Shown: positions 34,341-47,835 of the stretch, in pieces
Numbering within the stretch: position 1 is the first letter of the stretch
How the letters are laid out: every line of letters begins with the position of its first letter
From: Pogonophryne albipinna
Taxonomy: Eukaryota; Chordata; Actinopteri; Perciformes; Artedidraconidae
Reading direction: 5' to 3'
DNA length: 64,000 nucleotides
Assembly (NCBI GenBank): GCA_028583405.1
Contig: CM053243.1
Location: 33,321,420 to 33,385,419 of the forward strand
The notes under the pieces: generated by a model
Seen by the model: the letters and a program-made list of their open reading frames with translations, nothing else
The model's database searches: none
What the model was told of the DNA's origin: nothing
Program-made: the position numbers and the translations under genes

Positions 34341-35560
34341 AACATTCAATAATGTGCTTTAACCACTAGGCGGTGCAGGTTAAAAAAACAGTAGTGTAGT
34401 TAATAAAACATAATAATATCAAACATAATATGACTATTAACTTTATTTTGAAATGAAAACAGAACGGTAAAGGAAAATACAGTTTCAGTCTCTCGATTTG
34501 AAGCTTATGCAATGTACCATGAACCTGTATAGACCTGTAACAGTCAACTGCATGAGGAGTTGGAAAGGTAGTAAATAATATCTTTAAAAACTACAAAAAA
34601 ATCCCTTTCTATCAGCTGTGCACCGTTATGGTGTAAATATAACCTATCTACCAATTGGATCAAATATAAAAGTCAGCCGAAGTAGTGTTGATACTGCAAG
34701 GAGACGTATTGTGTGAAAAGAAATGGAAGATGTTGTTTAATTGCTAATATATTTATGATCCACGTCACATATTCAGTTTTGGCGGCATTTCTTACTGTTT
34801 GTCAAAAGGTCTTCTGATCAGGGCTCTATAAATAAATATCTACGGCAGATATGTAATATTTAATGCAGCCGAACCGTGTATTACAATGCCGTTTTGTGAT
34901 GACTTTCAAAGAGAAAAGCAAGCACACTCGGAATAAAGTATTATTTTATTTAAAAAAATAAGTTTTTCCGATTTCATATCATATAAACACCATATCCCGA
35001 AATGCATTGCGGCTAAAACAATCGATGTTTTAGTCTATCAAAACCTATGGGAAAAACACAAATGCATTGTACACAATTTAAACCAATACATGTCGTATAA
35101 TTAACAAGGATAAACTGATGTTTTTTAGTTGATGAGTACTGCAGATATCACTGTTAAATCATTTGATCATTGGTTTTATTATGAAAACGTCGGGACCGGA
35201 AATACTGTTTTTAACCCGTAACTTTAAATGGAGGCTGCCGCATATCTCAAATCATCTTCGTAATATCTATCAAACTATAGATCCTACATATCGACTGGAC
35301 GTGGATTCTAAAAGTACAATATACACTTCTGTAACAAAAAGCATTTTAATGGCCAAACTATCCTACAATTTAGGATTTTACAGAGAGGGTTATTTGTGAA
35401 TAAACGGAAATCTGTAACGTTTGCATTCAAAGGGAGCACTAGAGGGCGAAAAATTTGAAACGTAATTATAGGACGTATTAAGCGCTTGAACAAACAACAT
35501 ATTTGGTCGTAATAAGGGCCTGAACAATCGGCCCATTTGGTCGTATGAGTTGGAGGACTT
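34341..35560 (+). mobile_element. LIR1 copy d: most complete core plus one arm (reference copy)
   Basis: It begins ATTCAATAATGTGCTTTAAC and runs without interruption through the core (to about 34,945) and one arm (about 34,950-35,560, ending near TTTGGTCGTATGAGTTGG). The opposite arm is absent. The core has CTCTATAAATAAATATC near 34,824, a TATA-like motif kept in other copies, followed by AATAAAG near 34,930. Short frames in the arm show no recognisable domain and are broken differently in each copy. No transposase, LTR or LINE signature is visible. Confidence 0.75.
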
Positions 35561-38500
35561 GTTGCAGTGGATACAGTATGTACAATTCAAAGACCGATGA
35601 GTTGATGGTCCTCTGATGTGACATATACCCCTGAACTCAGGGCACTTCTGGGCCTTATCTTTTAATATTCTCAAGATGCAGTTTAACATGCTGGTGGATG
35701 TAACATAATTAAATAGCTTGCTGACACTAAACTAAATGCTGACTGAAACTGAAACCTGACCGTAATACTCACCAATGCTATTGTGCTTTCACATAAACCA
35801 CACTAATGGACTTATTTAATGATTTCAGCTCAGCCACAAAATCCAGATGTGAAATATTGTTAAGTCAATGTGGATAAGGTCTCAGTCAGACAGAGAATAT
35901 TTAAAATCACTGCTCCATAAAGCTACATACACTTTAATACTAGAAACATTAATATTCCTGTTATTTTTTTTTGCTTTCCTTTTTTGCCATTTAAATTTCA
36001 GATTTTAGCAGTGGACAAAATGTGTAAGAAGAGCCCTCATGAAGACTTTAGATGTGTCATAGGCTACTTGACAGTAAAGTAACTTTAGAGGGGAAAATCC
36101 AGCAAGTGACTTCACAGTTCTCGTATCTTGGAGAATATTAATCTTGCATGAGCAACATCAAATTGCAGTTTGGGATCTTCTGTTATCCATGTTTAAATGC
36201 CAACAAGACAAACTGTAGTTTATGAATGAGTAATGTTCAGGAAAGTGATATTTGGCCTGGAGCACTTGCACACAGCACTGCAGGGAACAAGACTCGCAAA
36301 CTCACAAAATATTAAAATCATAAAATATGTAAAAGTGGATGTTGTTTTTTTCCTAACGTCATGAAAATGATCTTTGAATGAACAATATTTAAATAAGTCT
36401 GATCCTGAGTCATATGGTGGTTACATTTTCAGATTCAGATTCCTTAATCTTCATGCAGAATATACATTTTTGAAGAAAACAGAGTTATATGTTGTAACGT
36501 AGCACGTTGTATTGCACAACTTCCCACCCTTGTCAACTTGTGTACCCTTAAGAGAAAACAATGTCTTATTTCACACATCATTTGTACTGTTCATGTCCAA
36601 TTCAACCAAAAAAAGGCGAAAGTCTCGAAAATGAAACATTATTTGATGCAGAAATGTGGGTTTTTGTATATTCTTGTCTCTTGAACCCATGTGGGATCCC
36701 CACCCGGATTGGGAAACACTGTCTATTGCAATGAAACTTAAAATAAGGGTGTTTAAAGTAAATAAACGATACAGTAAAATGCCGCATAGCTTCTGTATTT
36801 CTACACTGTTCAACCCTTACATGTCCGTGTTCATGATTGACATGTGGGTTGTTAAATATTTCAGCATTAACTATATGCTTTCCTATAAAACATTCACTTT
36901 GATCAATTTAAAATGAGACGTTAGCAGCCATTGCATCGTGAATGGTGAATTAATTATTTATCCATTTCTATCACAGAAAGCCTTGGTATTTTTTCATCTG
37001 GTTGCATGTTATCCCGTCAGCAGCTTGGGGACTATTTTTCTGAGTGAACATACAGTATATCTATAGAATAAGATATGGCCTATGCTCCGATGATCAAAAC
37101 CTGCTATTCCAAGTAAAGCCTCCTAGACGTGTCATTCAGTCTGAGCCTGGCTACAGGATTCAAGAGACAGAATTGTCAGAGAATATTTTAACCTGATTAT
37201 GTTTAGGTAATATTGGGTTTCTTAAAGTGCTCATGAGAAACCTGTCTTTATTACAACCATCTGCTTCTCATCAAGTCGCAATATGCTCTTGCTCGCAACT
37301 TGACCGGGGCACAGGTCAAAAAGGTCCTCTGCCTTCCTGTGGGGAGAAGTTTGGTTCAGGGTAAGGATTGCAATACTGAGGGGTCTTTGTTCTGATTATC
37401 TGGCATTGATTAGTAGAGTTAGAATCGGACCAACCCACTTTCTTATATATTCAGAATCCGTCCTTTGTGTGATTCAGAGTTACGCGTGGTGATCTGCAGT
37501 GAACAACTGTAATAATCATTAAGCGAAACTCTCCGGCTGTATTTCTGTGAATCTCTAATAAACCTCAAGGTGTCTGACTGTACAATTGAGTCCAGAGTGT
37601 CCATCTTTCTGCGCCGCTTTAAAGTTTCCGTATCAAGAATCACATTTATTCCATCAACGTGGCAAATATATACGAATCAGACTGTAAGGAGACATATAAT
37701 TCAAGTAAAGCGGTTGCATTTTATTTGTAAACATTCACAGGAGATTGCCTTAACTTCGGTGACCTTCAAATTAAAAAAAGTCAGCTGCTTTGGGAATCCA
37801 CAGTCACATACAACCAGTCAGTCTTGCAGTCAACAATTAAATAAATATATTGCATATTAAAAGTTTGACAAAGAAATTACGCTAAACCCATAGACAACAT
37901 AAAACATAAAACTAAAAGAGAGCAGCATTAGCTTAACTAAGAGTCCTTGTTTTTACTGTGATGATATATTGGAATTCATGCCACACATTGTGAAAGAGTT
38001 CAATAAGTTAAATATGCTGGAGAGTCATCCCAAGAACTAATTTGTGGCTTTATATGAAGTGAAAACATGAAAATCATTAAAAAATGTGATCAGGCAGTTT
38101 CTGCACAGCTAAACCAATCCACTGCACACATATCATGGAAATGGATTCCAGGCGCTTTGATATCATATAATCTTTCATTACATTTCCAAAATGAAAGCAA
38201 GCAATTGCCTTTTAAGCCCGGCAGCTGATAGTTAATAGAAATTAAAGGTGAAATGTGAGCTGGAAAGTACAAAATATGAAACTCTCCTTCAGCAGTGAGG
38301 TAATTCTTTTAAACTGCCTGAGACACCATTTTTTATTTCATGAGTTCAAAACATGCAAGCACCTGAAGGGTCCATCATAAGAAAATAAATAATTGGAGCT
38401 CCTGGGGATGTGAGAGCAAACACATAAATAGATGCTGGGTGTTTGATCGTTTTGTAGATTGCCTCCTCTTGTTTTATCTGACCGGCTAGTTAAGACATGA

Positions 38501-39008
38501 AACAGAGGCTGACCTTTGCAAAACACTCTTCAACTACTCTATGTACATGTACAAACCATTTGGGAATGTATAACCAATTTATTATTGTAGTGTGCACAGA
38601 CAATCAATATATTCATGTTTTCCACTCTACACATTTTACTGCCCAGTCAATTCTGCGGCTGATGCACATGCAAGGTTATTTTATTTAGAAAAAATGATCA
38701 ATGAGTTTCTGTTTTCAAATGCAATCTGGTTTAGTTCTGGGACATAATGCTTTTAAATAAAAAACAAAACAACAAGAAGACATGTTTCATAAATGATGAG
38801 TGGAATTTATTTATTTGTATTGTTCTCAATAAATTAGCTCCATGACTAAACTGAATAATACAGTATATGATAGGTATCACACATTTCTTTCTTGACAAAT
38901 TGATTAACCCCTAATATGGGCAATCACCTGTAAATATTTAGGAAATTAATTGATTTTTACTATTTTCTACATTACAGTCATCTTACACTGTTATTACACC
39001 TTATTACA
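35561..39008. other. No gene recognised; apparently single-copy
   Basis: About 3.4 kb with no element ends, no match elsewhere in the window and only random-looking short frames. It could be ordinary intergenic or intronic DNA. Confidence 0.5.
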
Positions 39009-39420
39009 TGGCTTAGTTGAATACTCAATTCTGATTGGTCAATTCAGAACACGTGACACGTTATTATTCCAGTAGTACAGACAGCTGTCAAGGACTTATT
39101 TTCCGTTGTTAAGGACGCTCACATCTGCAGAAAGAAGTCCGGTCGATTTAACTGCAGTTTGGTTTCAAACTGTTAGCTTGTCTTTAGTTTTCCGTTGTCA
39201 ACCGTCTGAGAGCAACATGGAGGATTTTAATATCAATTTGAATATATTTGGAGAGCACAGTAATTTGGATGATGAGTCCCCAGTGAAGAAAATAAAAATA
39301 AAAGAGGGACAAGAAAACAGTGGAGAAGTAAGAGAGGCGAAAAGACGGACAACATTATGGGCTATGTAACTATTGAAACTGGCTGATTGAAAAAATAAGA
39401 ATCCATTAATAAACAGGTGT
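39009..39420 (+). mobile_element. Possible 5' end of an unidentified DNA transposon
   Basis: The block ATTCTGATTGGTCAATTCAG, AACACGTGACACGTTATTA and a following short coding start resemble a promoter and first exon that recur widely in fish genomes. No termini were identified within the window, so assignment to a class is not supported. Confidence 0.3.
39217..39369 (+). CDS. Short acidic/lysine-rich coding start, unidentified
   Basis: From ATG at 39,217 the frame reads MEDFNINLNIFGEHSNLDDE, then SPVKKIKIKEGQENSGEVRE and ends in an Arg-Arg-Thr-Thr-Leu-Trp-Ala-Met segment at a TAA or TAG-type stop near 39,369. It is 50 codons and looks like the N-terminus of a longer protein: an acidic start, a KKIKIK basic patch and the start of a helix. 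An AACATGG context favours this ATG over the upstream in-frame one at 39,106. Crypton-like recombinases have similar starts, but this is a guess. No continuation is visible downstream. Confidence 0.3.
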   Translation: MEDFNINLNIFGEHSNLDDESPVKKIKIKEGQENSGEVREAKRRTTLWAM

Positions 39421-41820
39421 GTGATTAACTTTCTAGGATTGACTTATTGTTATAGCACCACCTTGAACATATGCAAAATATCAGAACATACTCTGCAATA
39501 AATTAAGGTATATGTCATAGAGAAAAACACAGCCATGTTTCCAGGTTTTGATCATGTTCATTTTTTTTACATGCATCATTGAAAAACCTGCTTATTCATA
39601 TCCCTGCATACAGTATATGCTTCTAATATTAACTAGACCTCTGATCATCTGAACAGGCTTCTCTTTGACTCCTCCGCATCTAGAAAATGTCATATCTCTA
39701 CAGAATGAATTCAACAGTCGAGGATGAGCCCACACTGGTCTCTGATTGCATGGACTGCTTCACTTACAACTCTGCAGGATTTAGCGGCAATGTATTTCAT
39801 TCGTCAGACTTTTCCTTTCATTGTGGTATGTAATAAAATATTTCTCTTTTAAGTATGAAATAATTAGCCTTTTTAACTACAATACAAGTGAAGGAGGAAG
39901 CTGCACCCAATGGCAGCGACTCAACAGAACAATAAGTCCTTATTCAAGTTTCCAAAAACAGGATCTAATGTTTAAAGGAATAATACAAAAACAGTATACT
40001 ATAACAAACATAAAAAACACTGATGACCATCTCTAGTTTTAAATTCTGGCCATGACATGCTCTTGACAGGTCGTTACATTCTCTGTTAATGTCATTTGTA
40101 ACTCATAAAATGTAAATTGATTATCATTATATTGCAGTTATGCCACCACTAATTGTCACTCATGACTTCAGTAACTCAAGACAAACACTATAAATCTGTA
40201 ATTCTGTGGAGTGTAGAAGACAGGCAGAACCTGTTCATCACTTATTCTGTTTCATAGTTTATGTCGTATGCCTCTCTTTTTTCCCCTGTCTGGAACAAAC
40301 ACAGTAGCACCCACGCACACACTCATACTCCACGATGATTGTCATCAAACATGCTCTCTCAGCCATCTTTTATTTTTCATATTCATTGTCAAGCTTCCAT
40401 GACAATTGTCTGGTACAATGCACTTTCAAATATGCATTTCACAGGCGTCAAATTGAGTTCAGCGTGTGTTTGTGACTTGAGAGCTGCGGCAGAGACTACG
40501 GGGCATGAAAAGGTACAGTACAAACTAACCAACAACCTTGAGCTTTAATGGATGACAAGGACTACAAGTAGTGAAGGCACATGTGGCACACAGCACCGGT
40601 TCCTGTTCTATTCCGGGAGAAAAAATAGATTCACTTTTTGTGAGACTCTGGGCTTTGTGTTTCTTTTTGATCAGAGTGCAGGTTTTCTTATAATCTACGG
40701 CACCTCAGTAGCTGGGAATAGTAATGGAGCAGGTGTCATGCTTGGCTGACAGCAGGTTAACTCCACTCATCTCTAAAATCCATTCAACCCTTTTGTGTTT
40801 GACATCTAATAAGCCCAGACTTAAATTAAAAGCCCATTAATGCCACCTAATCGGGCTTTGTCATGCTCTCTGCACCACCCCCATCACACTTCCTCCATCA
40901 GGAATTAGACGAGGCTGTAGGAGTCTACCTTCCCAATCATACTCCCAGCAACATGCCGCAGTTCAGTCTATTAAAAAAGTTTCAGGACTGGATAAAAACA
41001 AAGATAAGACAGTGCTAGAGCTACTGTATAAAGAAGAAAATACTTTATTTTCTTTCAATAATTGTCTATCTTATTAAAGTCTGTGGTGGATTTTGTTTTT
41101 CATTCAGGCATCACGGATTTCTCACACATCTTACAGAATATAGGTAACATTAGCATGGTTAGCGGTTTACAAAAAAAAGTAATCATATTGAAGTCTTTTG
41201 ACACTCCCCCTGCTCCCCCTGACAGTAGTTTATCCTAGGAAACTTTAGCATTTGTGGAAGTCCGATGCAGATGTTTTTTTAAATAAATTGCTTCTAAACA
41301 TTACATATACCCTGTAGTGGCCGATTATGCATAATAGAATATTCTAAGGACACTTAGCCTGAGCGGCGAATTTGAGTATGGAATCGCATAAACTCAAGAA
41401 ATCCAAATACCTTGCATCGTTCCATTCAAAGTGCTTTATTCGAAAGTTCAATTGATCAGTTGGCGGCCCACTACTGACTTGCAACTTTTGCACGACATTT
41501 AAATAACACAAACACAATCAACAGGCGTGCCGTTGTGTGCAAGGGAACAATTGTGGTTATTGCAAACCATCCATAGTAAAGGTATGTTTAATAATAGTCT
41601 CCTTAAAAATGTTGTTGAAATTCTACAAGAGTTTTAAGCAACTCAACTGGTAAAGGTTTGGGAAAGTTTGAGTTGAAGGGTAATTCAAATTATACTGTCC
41701 TGCATGAAATTTGGATTTACTATACACCCATTCACCAAAATAACCATAACATTTAAAAACAATATATTTAGGGCTCACTACTGCCAGGATTGACAGTATT
41801 TAACAGGTTTTGCTATTCCC
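39421..41820. other. No gene recognised
   Basis: AT-rich single-copy-looking sequence without protein-like frames or element termini. Confidence 0.45.
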
Positions 41821-42806
41821 TTTGTTTCATTTCAAACCTTTATTTATGCAGGTGAATCCCATTGAGATCATTGATCTCTTTTTCAAGGGTGACCTGCTGC
41901 AAGTAGGTTCCACATGAATACATATAAAACAGAAAACAACAGAAAAACAAAAAGGACATCATACAGCATATTTACAGCGACTACAGTTTACATAGCTAGT
42001 GACATTTACAGGTTCCAATAGTTTCCGACTGCATAGCATCCATCCGTGTTTTAAAAACATTTAGTGGAACCAAATTGCTCAGTTTCCATTCCTTTTGCAG
42101 ACTGTTCCAAGTTAGTGTAGCTGCTCATCTAAAAGCTTTTTCCCTAAGTCAGTCCTAGCACTTGGCAAATTTAATAAAACCACATCATGAGATCTCAGGC
42201 AATAGCTACTTTCAATTAGCCGAGAGATCAGAGAGCAGATGTAAGAAGGTAGTTTATCCAACATGGCTTTGTAGATAAACATGTACCAGTGACTGAGCCT
42301 CCGTACAGTTAGTGAAGGCAAACCAGCCCTTGCATACAGGGTACAGTGATGAGTTAATACTTTACAGTTTGTCACAAATCTCAGTGCACTGTGATAGGCG
42401 GCATCTAACTTGACCAGGCAATTGGCAGGTGCATTCATATAAATCAAATCACCATAGTCCAGCACAGGTAAAAAGGTCACAGTGACTAGCCTTTTCCTGG
42501 CCTCAAGCGAGAAACAGGACTTGTTTCTGATAAAGAAACCTAGCCTAACCCTCGGTTTTTTAAGCAGGTTATTGACATAAAGTTTAAAAGAGAGACAATC
42601 ATCAAGCCAGATATCAAGGTATTTGTAACAGGTAACCAATTCAAGTTTTATTCCTTGCGTAGTTACAATATCTAAAACAGGCTCTGGTGTCTTTTTAGCT
42701 TTTGAAAAGAGCATTACTTTGGTTAATCAACATTTAAAATAAGCTTTAGTTCAGAGAGCTGAGTCTGAATAATGTTAAAAACAGCTTGCAATTCAACAAC
42801 AGCCTC

Positions 42807-42844
42807 CTTAATGGAGGGACCTGCACTTAATGGAGGGACCTGCA
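42807..42844. repeat. 19-bp tandem duplication next to YADD
   Basis: CTTAATGGAGGGACCTGCA occurs twice back to back (42,807-42,825 and 42,826-42,844). As 19 is not a multiple of three it shifts the LINE frame. Confidence 0.95.
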
Positions 42845-42934
42845 CAGTGCATCACGGTATCGTCCGCATAAAAATGTAAGGTTGCTCCATCCACATTTTC
42901 ACCTAAACTATTGATGTAGAAGAAGTGAGCCCAT

Positions 42935-43404
42935 CAAACTTAACACATTGGGACTGTGACGCTGACAATTGAGCGGCCCGACCAAGCAAGGAGGCAGAGG
43001 CAGAGAGTTAAAATATAACCCGGTGTGGGCATTTATTCCTCATGGGCACATGATTCACAGCCTCAATATGACTGTCCTCCCTGAACACAGTCAGCAGCCA
43101 CAAGGATCTCACACACACCCTAATAAGCCAACAGAACCTAAATACACACAGACTAATGAAACCAACAAGACACAGGTGAGGGGGGAGGAGACAACACAGG
43201 GCACCAGGTGACCACAATCAGCAGCAACAGACAAAACGGGAGGGGGAACACTTTTCAAACACAAACAGGAAACAGAGACAGACAAACTAAAACACAGACA
43301 GATCGCAACAAACGGATGCACAAATTACATACACTTCGCCACCAACGAAGCTATACAATCCTTAATGGAGGCCGAGATCTATGGCCCCAGAGATCACCTC
43401 CGTT
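42935..43404. mobile_element. About 470-bp insert in the LINE reverse transcriptase
   Basis: Protein homology stops at ERSL (near 43,404) and restarts at YINSLGEN (near 42,932), while a normal RT has only about 30 residues between them. The intervening text is C/A-rich (for example AGACAGACAAACTAAAACAC) and resembles noncoding parts of fish DNA or LTR elements. Its ends and class are unclear. Confidence 0.6.
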
Positions 43405-44840
43405 ACAGGGACCTTTTCAGAGAGGAAGTTCACAAACCACCCCACTGCATGGCTGGATATGCCAATACTGACTAGCCTCTGCTTCAAGACGCGATGATCG
43501 ACAGTATCAGTAGAGGCAGGACATACGCTGACTTCCACAATTTTGGAATTGTGTTTGAGCTGAGGGAGAGGTTAAAAAGAGTAGTGAGAGGAGGAGCAAT
43601 ACAATCTGCAGCTATCTTTAAAAAGAAAGGTTCTACGTTGTCCGGGCCAGCTGGTTTCTTAGGATCTAACTTGGTTAAGGTTTCACGAACAACATCAACC
43701 GTAAAAGGAGTAAAACTGAAAGGGCTTTCCAGACCACATTGTTCAGAGTCACGGACTGTGGTGTTCACAGAAGCAAAGTTAGCAACAGAATCAAACAGAG
43801 AACCACAGGACACAAAATGCTCATTAAAACAATTTAACATGGTAGCCCTGTCCGATATAGTGCCAGATGCTGTGGTAATGCACGGAGGTAGCTCATGATG
43901 TGAAGCTATTTCTTAGCTGCCTAAAGCGTAGCCATTCTACCTCTGAGCCTGATTTCCTAGCCTTTGCCCAGGCCTTGTTTCTCTCATGCAGGAGACTGGA
44001 CATATTAGCAGAAAACCAAGGATTGTCTCGTCCCTTCACTCTAAATGTACGCAGGGGTGCATGTCTATCTATAATTTCCATAAAACCAAGATAAAAATAA
44101 GACCATGCAGTTTCAACATCATCACATTGATCGATTTTTTCCCAATCAAAACCAAACAGATCATGAACAAAACCCTGCTCCACAAAATGTTTTTTGTCTC
44201 TCTTACTGATAATGCGAGGTTTACCCTTTTGGACTTTTGTGTTCCTAATTGTGGCTACAACACAGTGGTCACTCACATCGTTAGCAAATACTCGCACAGA
44301 TGAATATTTATGGGGAACATTAGTTAAGATGAGATCAATTAAGGAGGATTTATTTGGGAACTTAATGTCAGGGCGAGTAGGACTGTCAACAATCTGAGTA
44401 ACATTCAATGAGATACAAAGGTTTTTAAAGTCCTCTGATACTGTAGTTAACCAGTCCCAATTAAAATCACCAAGTAGCACTATTTCCTTGTAGTCAAGTT
44501 GAGCTAAAAGATTTGCTAGTGAAGACAAGGAGTCCTTGACAGCTGAGGGGGGTCTGTAACAGCCCACCACCACGACCTGTTGACCCTTTGCCACTTCTAT
44601 ATTTAAGGCTACAAATGCTAGTTGTTTACTGATAGATTTGGAAACCATCTTGGTTACACAAAACTTATTTTTCACATAAATGGCAACGCCACCACCTTTA
44701 TTAGGTACGATATACACTGTAACCATTTAAGGATATGTCAGAGGCCAATATGGATTTATTTAGCCACGTTTCTGATAAGACAATGACATCAGCATCATTG
44801 CTCAGTCCAAAGTCCTCACCAAAGGAAAACAGCATTTGTT

Positions 44841-47184
44841 GTATAATCAAATGGTTAAAGAATGTTTAGTGTGACATTTTTATGCTGCCATGAAACCATT
44901 CAAGGTCGATATTTGGTTGCACAAATTGTGTTATTTTGACACTTCAGATTATGGTGTTCCAACGGTGTATTTAACAGACCAGGGGTGGCAGGAGGGAAAC
45001 ACTCATACTGTATGAGTTGTTTCCAAAGGGCACTGACAAACAAGCTATTATGTCATTTAGGTATGAGTAATTATTGCCTCTGTTATATCTAAGCACCAGA
45101 ACCCCAAGGACGATACAAGTGAAACATCTCAAGCTGCTGATGCTGAAGTAATGTTTTCAAGTTTCAAGGACACCAAAGATTTAGAGTACCTCCCATTAAA
45201 TCATCCTTTGAATTGTTTTTCTTGTGTGACAGCTTGGAGAAGCAGACCTAATTTCCCCCACGGATAAGTATTGTGATTCTGAACTCGTAAAGGACACATC
45301 TGATCTTTTGTTTACCAGCTGCTTTGATTAGGTAATCTCAAAACCTAAGGTGAAAGTAACATGACATTGAATTAATTTTCCTTGTTGTCCATTAGTTCTC
45401 TTAGTGAAGATGCACCATTTGATTGCACCTCAGGACCTCGTTTCAATTTTTGAGTCATACTGAGTAAATATTATTCTCGGAGTTTCTCTAGGTGCAAGAC
45501 AGCGATGACAAAGTGCCTCTAAACCTATTGCTTTGAAACACATCAGGGAAAAAATAATGCTTCATGGCACATCTAATTCATCAATGCACCACTAGAGCCT
45601 ATTTTTGCCAGCTTCAGTATTGATGCACTTTTTCCAGTTTCCCCTGCAACAATCAATCTGAAAAAGAGACTCTCGACATGTTCCGTAGCGACAGTTTGAC
45701 TCAGTGAATGATCCGTCAGCTCAATTTAGCAGCTAAACTTAAAAGCTTTAAATAAATCATTGAACATTTGTTTTTTATAACTTCACTGAGGACTAAACAA
45801 ACACATACACACGTACACATATATATGTAAACATATACATACACCCATTTCAATGCAAAAATAAAATAAAGGTAACAAATGTATTCATGCAAGTCCATGT
45901 ACAGATTACAATGCAGTTTAATTTCTCATATATTTAAATCAACTATAATTATCATAATACTTTTTTAAGGTTAACCAAAAGACAATGACAAAAACAAAAA
46001 TAAAACAACAAATAAACAACAAATAAACAACAGGAATCTTTTTTTCCCTTTCTATTATTCTTGGAATACCCATTTATTTGAATTGTTGAAGACAAGTAAC
46101 ACATCCTTTGACACCGACTATCGATAAGCTGTGTGATTTAATAGTGATTCAATCACTGCAGATTAGGTGGAGCGTTTTTCATGAATCCATATTGGCTGGG
46201 GCTTCATTTATATATTAGCTAAGGAACTAGTCAAATAGGTTGTTAGAAAACCATGTCTTTGGATATAGAAAAGCATGTCTTTAAATTAAATTAAGGGTTG
46301 TATAGAAGTGTCCAATAGGCTATTTGTACTACAAATTACTTTTTGTCCAAAGTAAAGCACTTTAATATAAAAAACAATAATTTGCTATTTATTTTATTTT
46401 GTGTCTGACGCAGAATAATATTTGAAATATTTTCAGCGTTGGACTGTTGTGCTACTGTACTGAGCTACATTACTTTTCTAATCCATCTGAAGCAATCTCC
46501 ACAGGTGAGCAGGAAGAATTGCTGCACTACATCACTGACAAAGCTTATTGTCTAACACAAATCCCTGGCCTCGCCTCCGCCTGCCTTTCCTGTTCCCTGC
46601 TATTATACTGGCGTTTTACTGGGACATCGTTTTTACATTAAAGTGAAAGAGTTAGCTAGTTTTAACATAGACTCAAGATGAATAAAAAGTAAAAATGCTA
46701 AATATAATCTCACAAGATTCTGTCAGACAACATTAAGAGGGAGCAACACTTACATTCGTCATTTCACTTTAGTGTAAAGTATGAACGAATACATAATACA
46801 ATTATTAAAATATGAATAAAACATTGTGCAGAACGTTCTCTCTACTGTTTATGTCACCAGCAAATCATGTCCAAGGCTAGTGGTGTACCCGCTTTAGCTT
46901 AATGCATGTCTTCCCTTTGAATCTCATTCATTTGTAAAACAATAACCTTCAATTCTCTAGGAATAACATTCCATAAAAGTACATAATTGTGATTTGGTGT
47001 ACTTAGTTATTTCACACCTAGGTCAATGTGTATATGCTTCAAACAAGCAAATTTATCAGGAAATGAACAGCAGGCTGAGTATGCTCTTTGGTCGTGAGCA
47101 TGCAAAGCATCCTTAAAGATCATGTGGCAACACCAGTGGAGGGCATGTTTTCTGTCAAAACAACCAAGAGGGAGACATGTTTGC
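44841..47184. other. No gene recognised
   Basis: About 2.3 kb of AT-rich DNA. A short purine-pyrimidine alternating stretch (ACACATATATATGTAAACAT near 45,815) is the only special feature seen. Confidence 0.45.
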
Positions 47185-47835
47185 CCCCTATGGGCTTAGA
47201 TATGTCTCATAATTAATTGTGTGAACATAAAAATAATTTGTGTGTACATATGTGATTTGTAAATGTAAAACACCATCCACAAATGCATTTAAAAGATTTG
47301 CAAACTCACAAATAAATTTGGAAATGTAAAACGGATCTGCAAATAGGCAAAATATTTTTACAAATAAAAAAAAGATCTTTGAATATCTCTTTAACATTGA
47401 CAACTTTCAATCAGGCATTTGTGAATCCATTTTGTATTTGTCGACCAAAAATGCGCTTGTGGATCTCAAATCTCTGCTTGTGGATCGTCTTTTTACACAC
47501 ACAGAGTTTTGAGACTAACTTTCCTCCGGTCTCGGCTAAAATCTACTCGTGTCACTCGGTTATTTTCAGAAACCACGTGATGGCCTGCTGATGACGACAT
47601 TTCCGCATGGTTTTCAAAGTAAGAGCATGATGGTTTGTTTAATGCGCTGTTTTTTTAATGAACAGCGGAACGTTAGATGCATTCTTTATCACCATCATCA
47701 TCATGTTATAGTGATACAGTTAGTTTGTGTTAGTTTATTGGTTCAACTTTCTTCATTGTTTTTTGTGTATTCAGTCAAGCGGGTCAAAGTTACAAAGCAC
47801 TTCACATCTTATTAATCGGCCTAGTTTTACCTAGC
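47185..47835 (+). repeat. Unnamed repeat, inverted partner of 59,462-59,895
   Basis: The outer edge reads TATGGGCTTAGATATGTCTC. The interior has many TTTGTAAATGTAAAAC / TTTGCAAACTCACAAAT phrases, then CGGAACGTTAGATGCATTCT and GGTCAAAGTTACAAAGCAC. The copy at 59.5-59.9 kb is inverted and lacks about 200 bp corresponding to 47,367-47,585. The class is unknown. Confidence 0.75.

Larger units (their letters stand above)
42112..44835 (-). pseudogene. LINE ORF2: endonuclease and reverse transcriptase, split
   Basis: Endonuclease: DVIVLSETWLN (near 44,790) with the catalytic Glu, KGGGVAIYVKNKF, VLLGDFNWDW with Asp and Asn, and NDVSDHCVV with the terminal Ser-Asp-His; the 277-codon stretch 43,893-44,726 is open. 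RT: LDPKKPAGPDNVEPFFLK near 43,640, DTVDHRVLKQRLVS near 43,490, then a foreign insert, then YINSLGENVDGATLHFYADD with YADD at 42,859-42,870. A 19-bp tandem duplication shifts the frame just after YADD. The C-terminal part (YKYLDIWLDDCLSFK onward, 42,112-42,714) is open. All core catalytic residues visible are intact but the gene is broken by the insert and the duplication. Confidence 0.9.
41821..44840 (-). mobile_element. APE-type LINE (clade not assigned), interrupted
   Basis: The minus strand carries an endonuclease, a reverse transcriptase and a C-terminal region in the usual LINE order. The 3' end (forward about 41,829) is CACCTGCATAAATAAAGG followed by A/T-rich text. The 5' end begins inside the endonuclease. 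Protein style places it in the CR1/L2/Jockey assemblage, distinct from the L2 copies at 7.3 and 57.0 kb. Confidence 0.85.
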
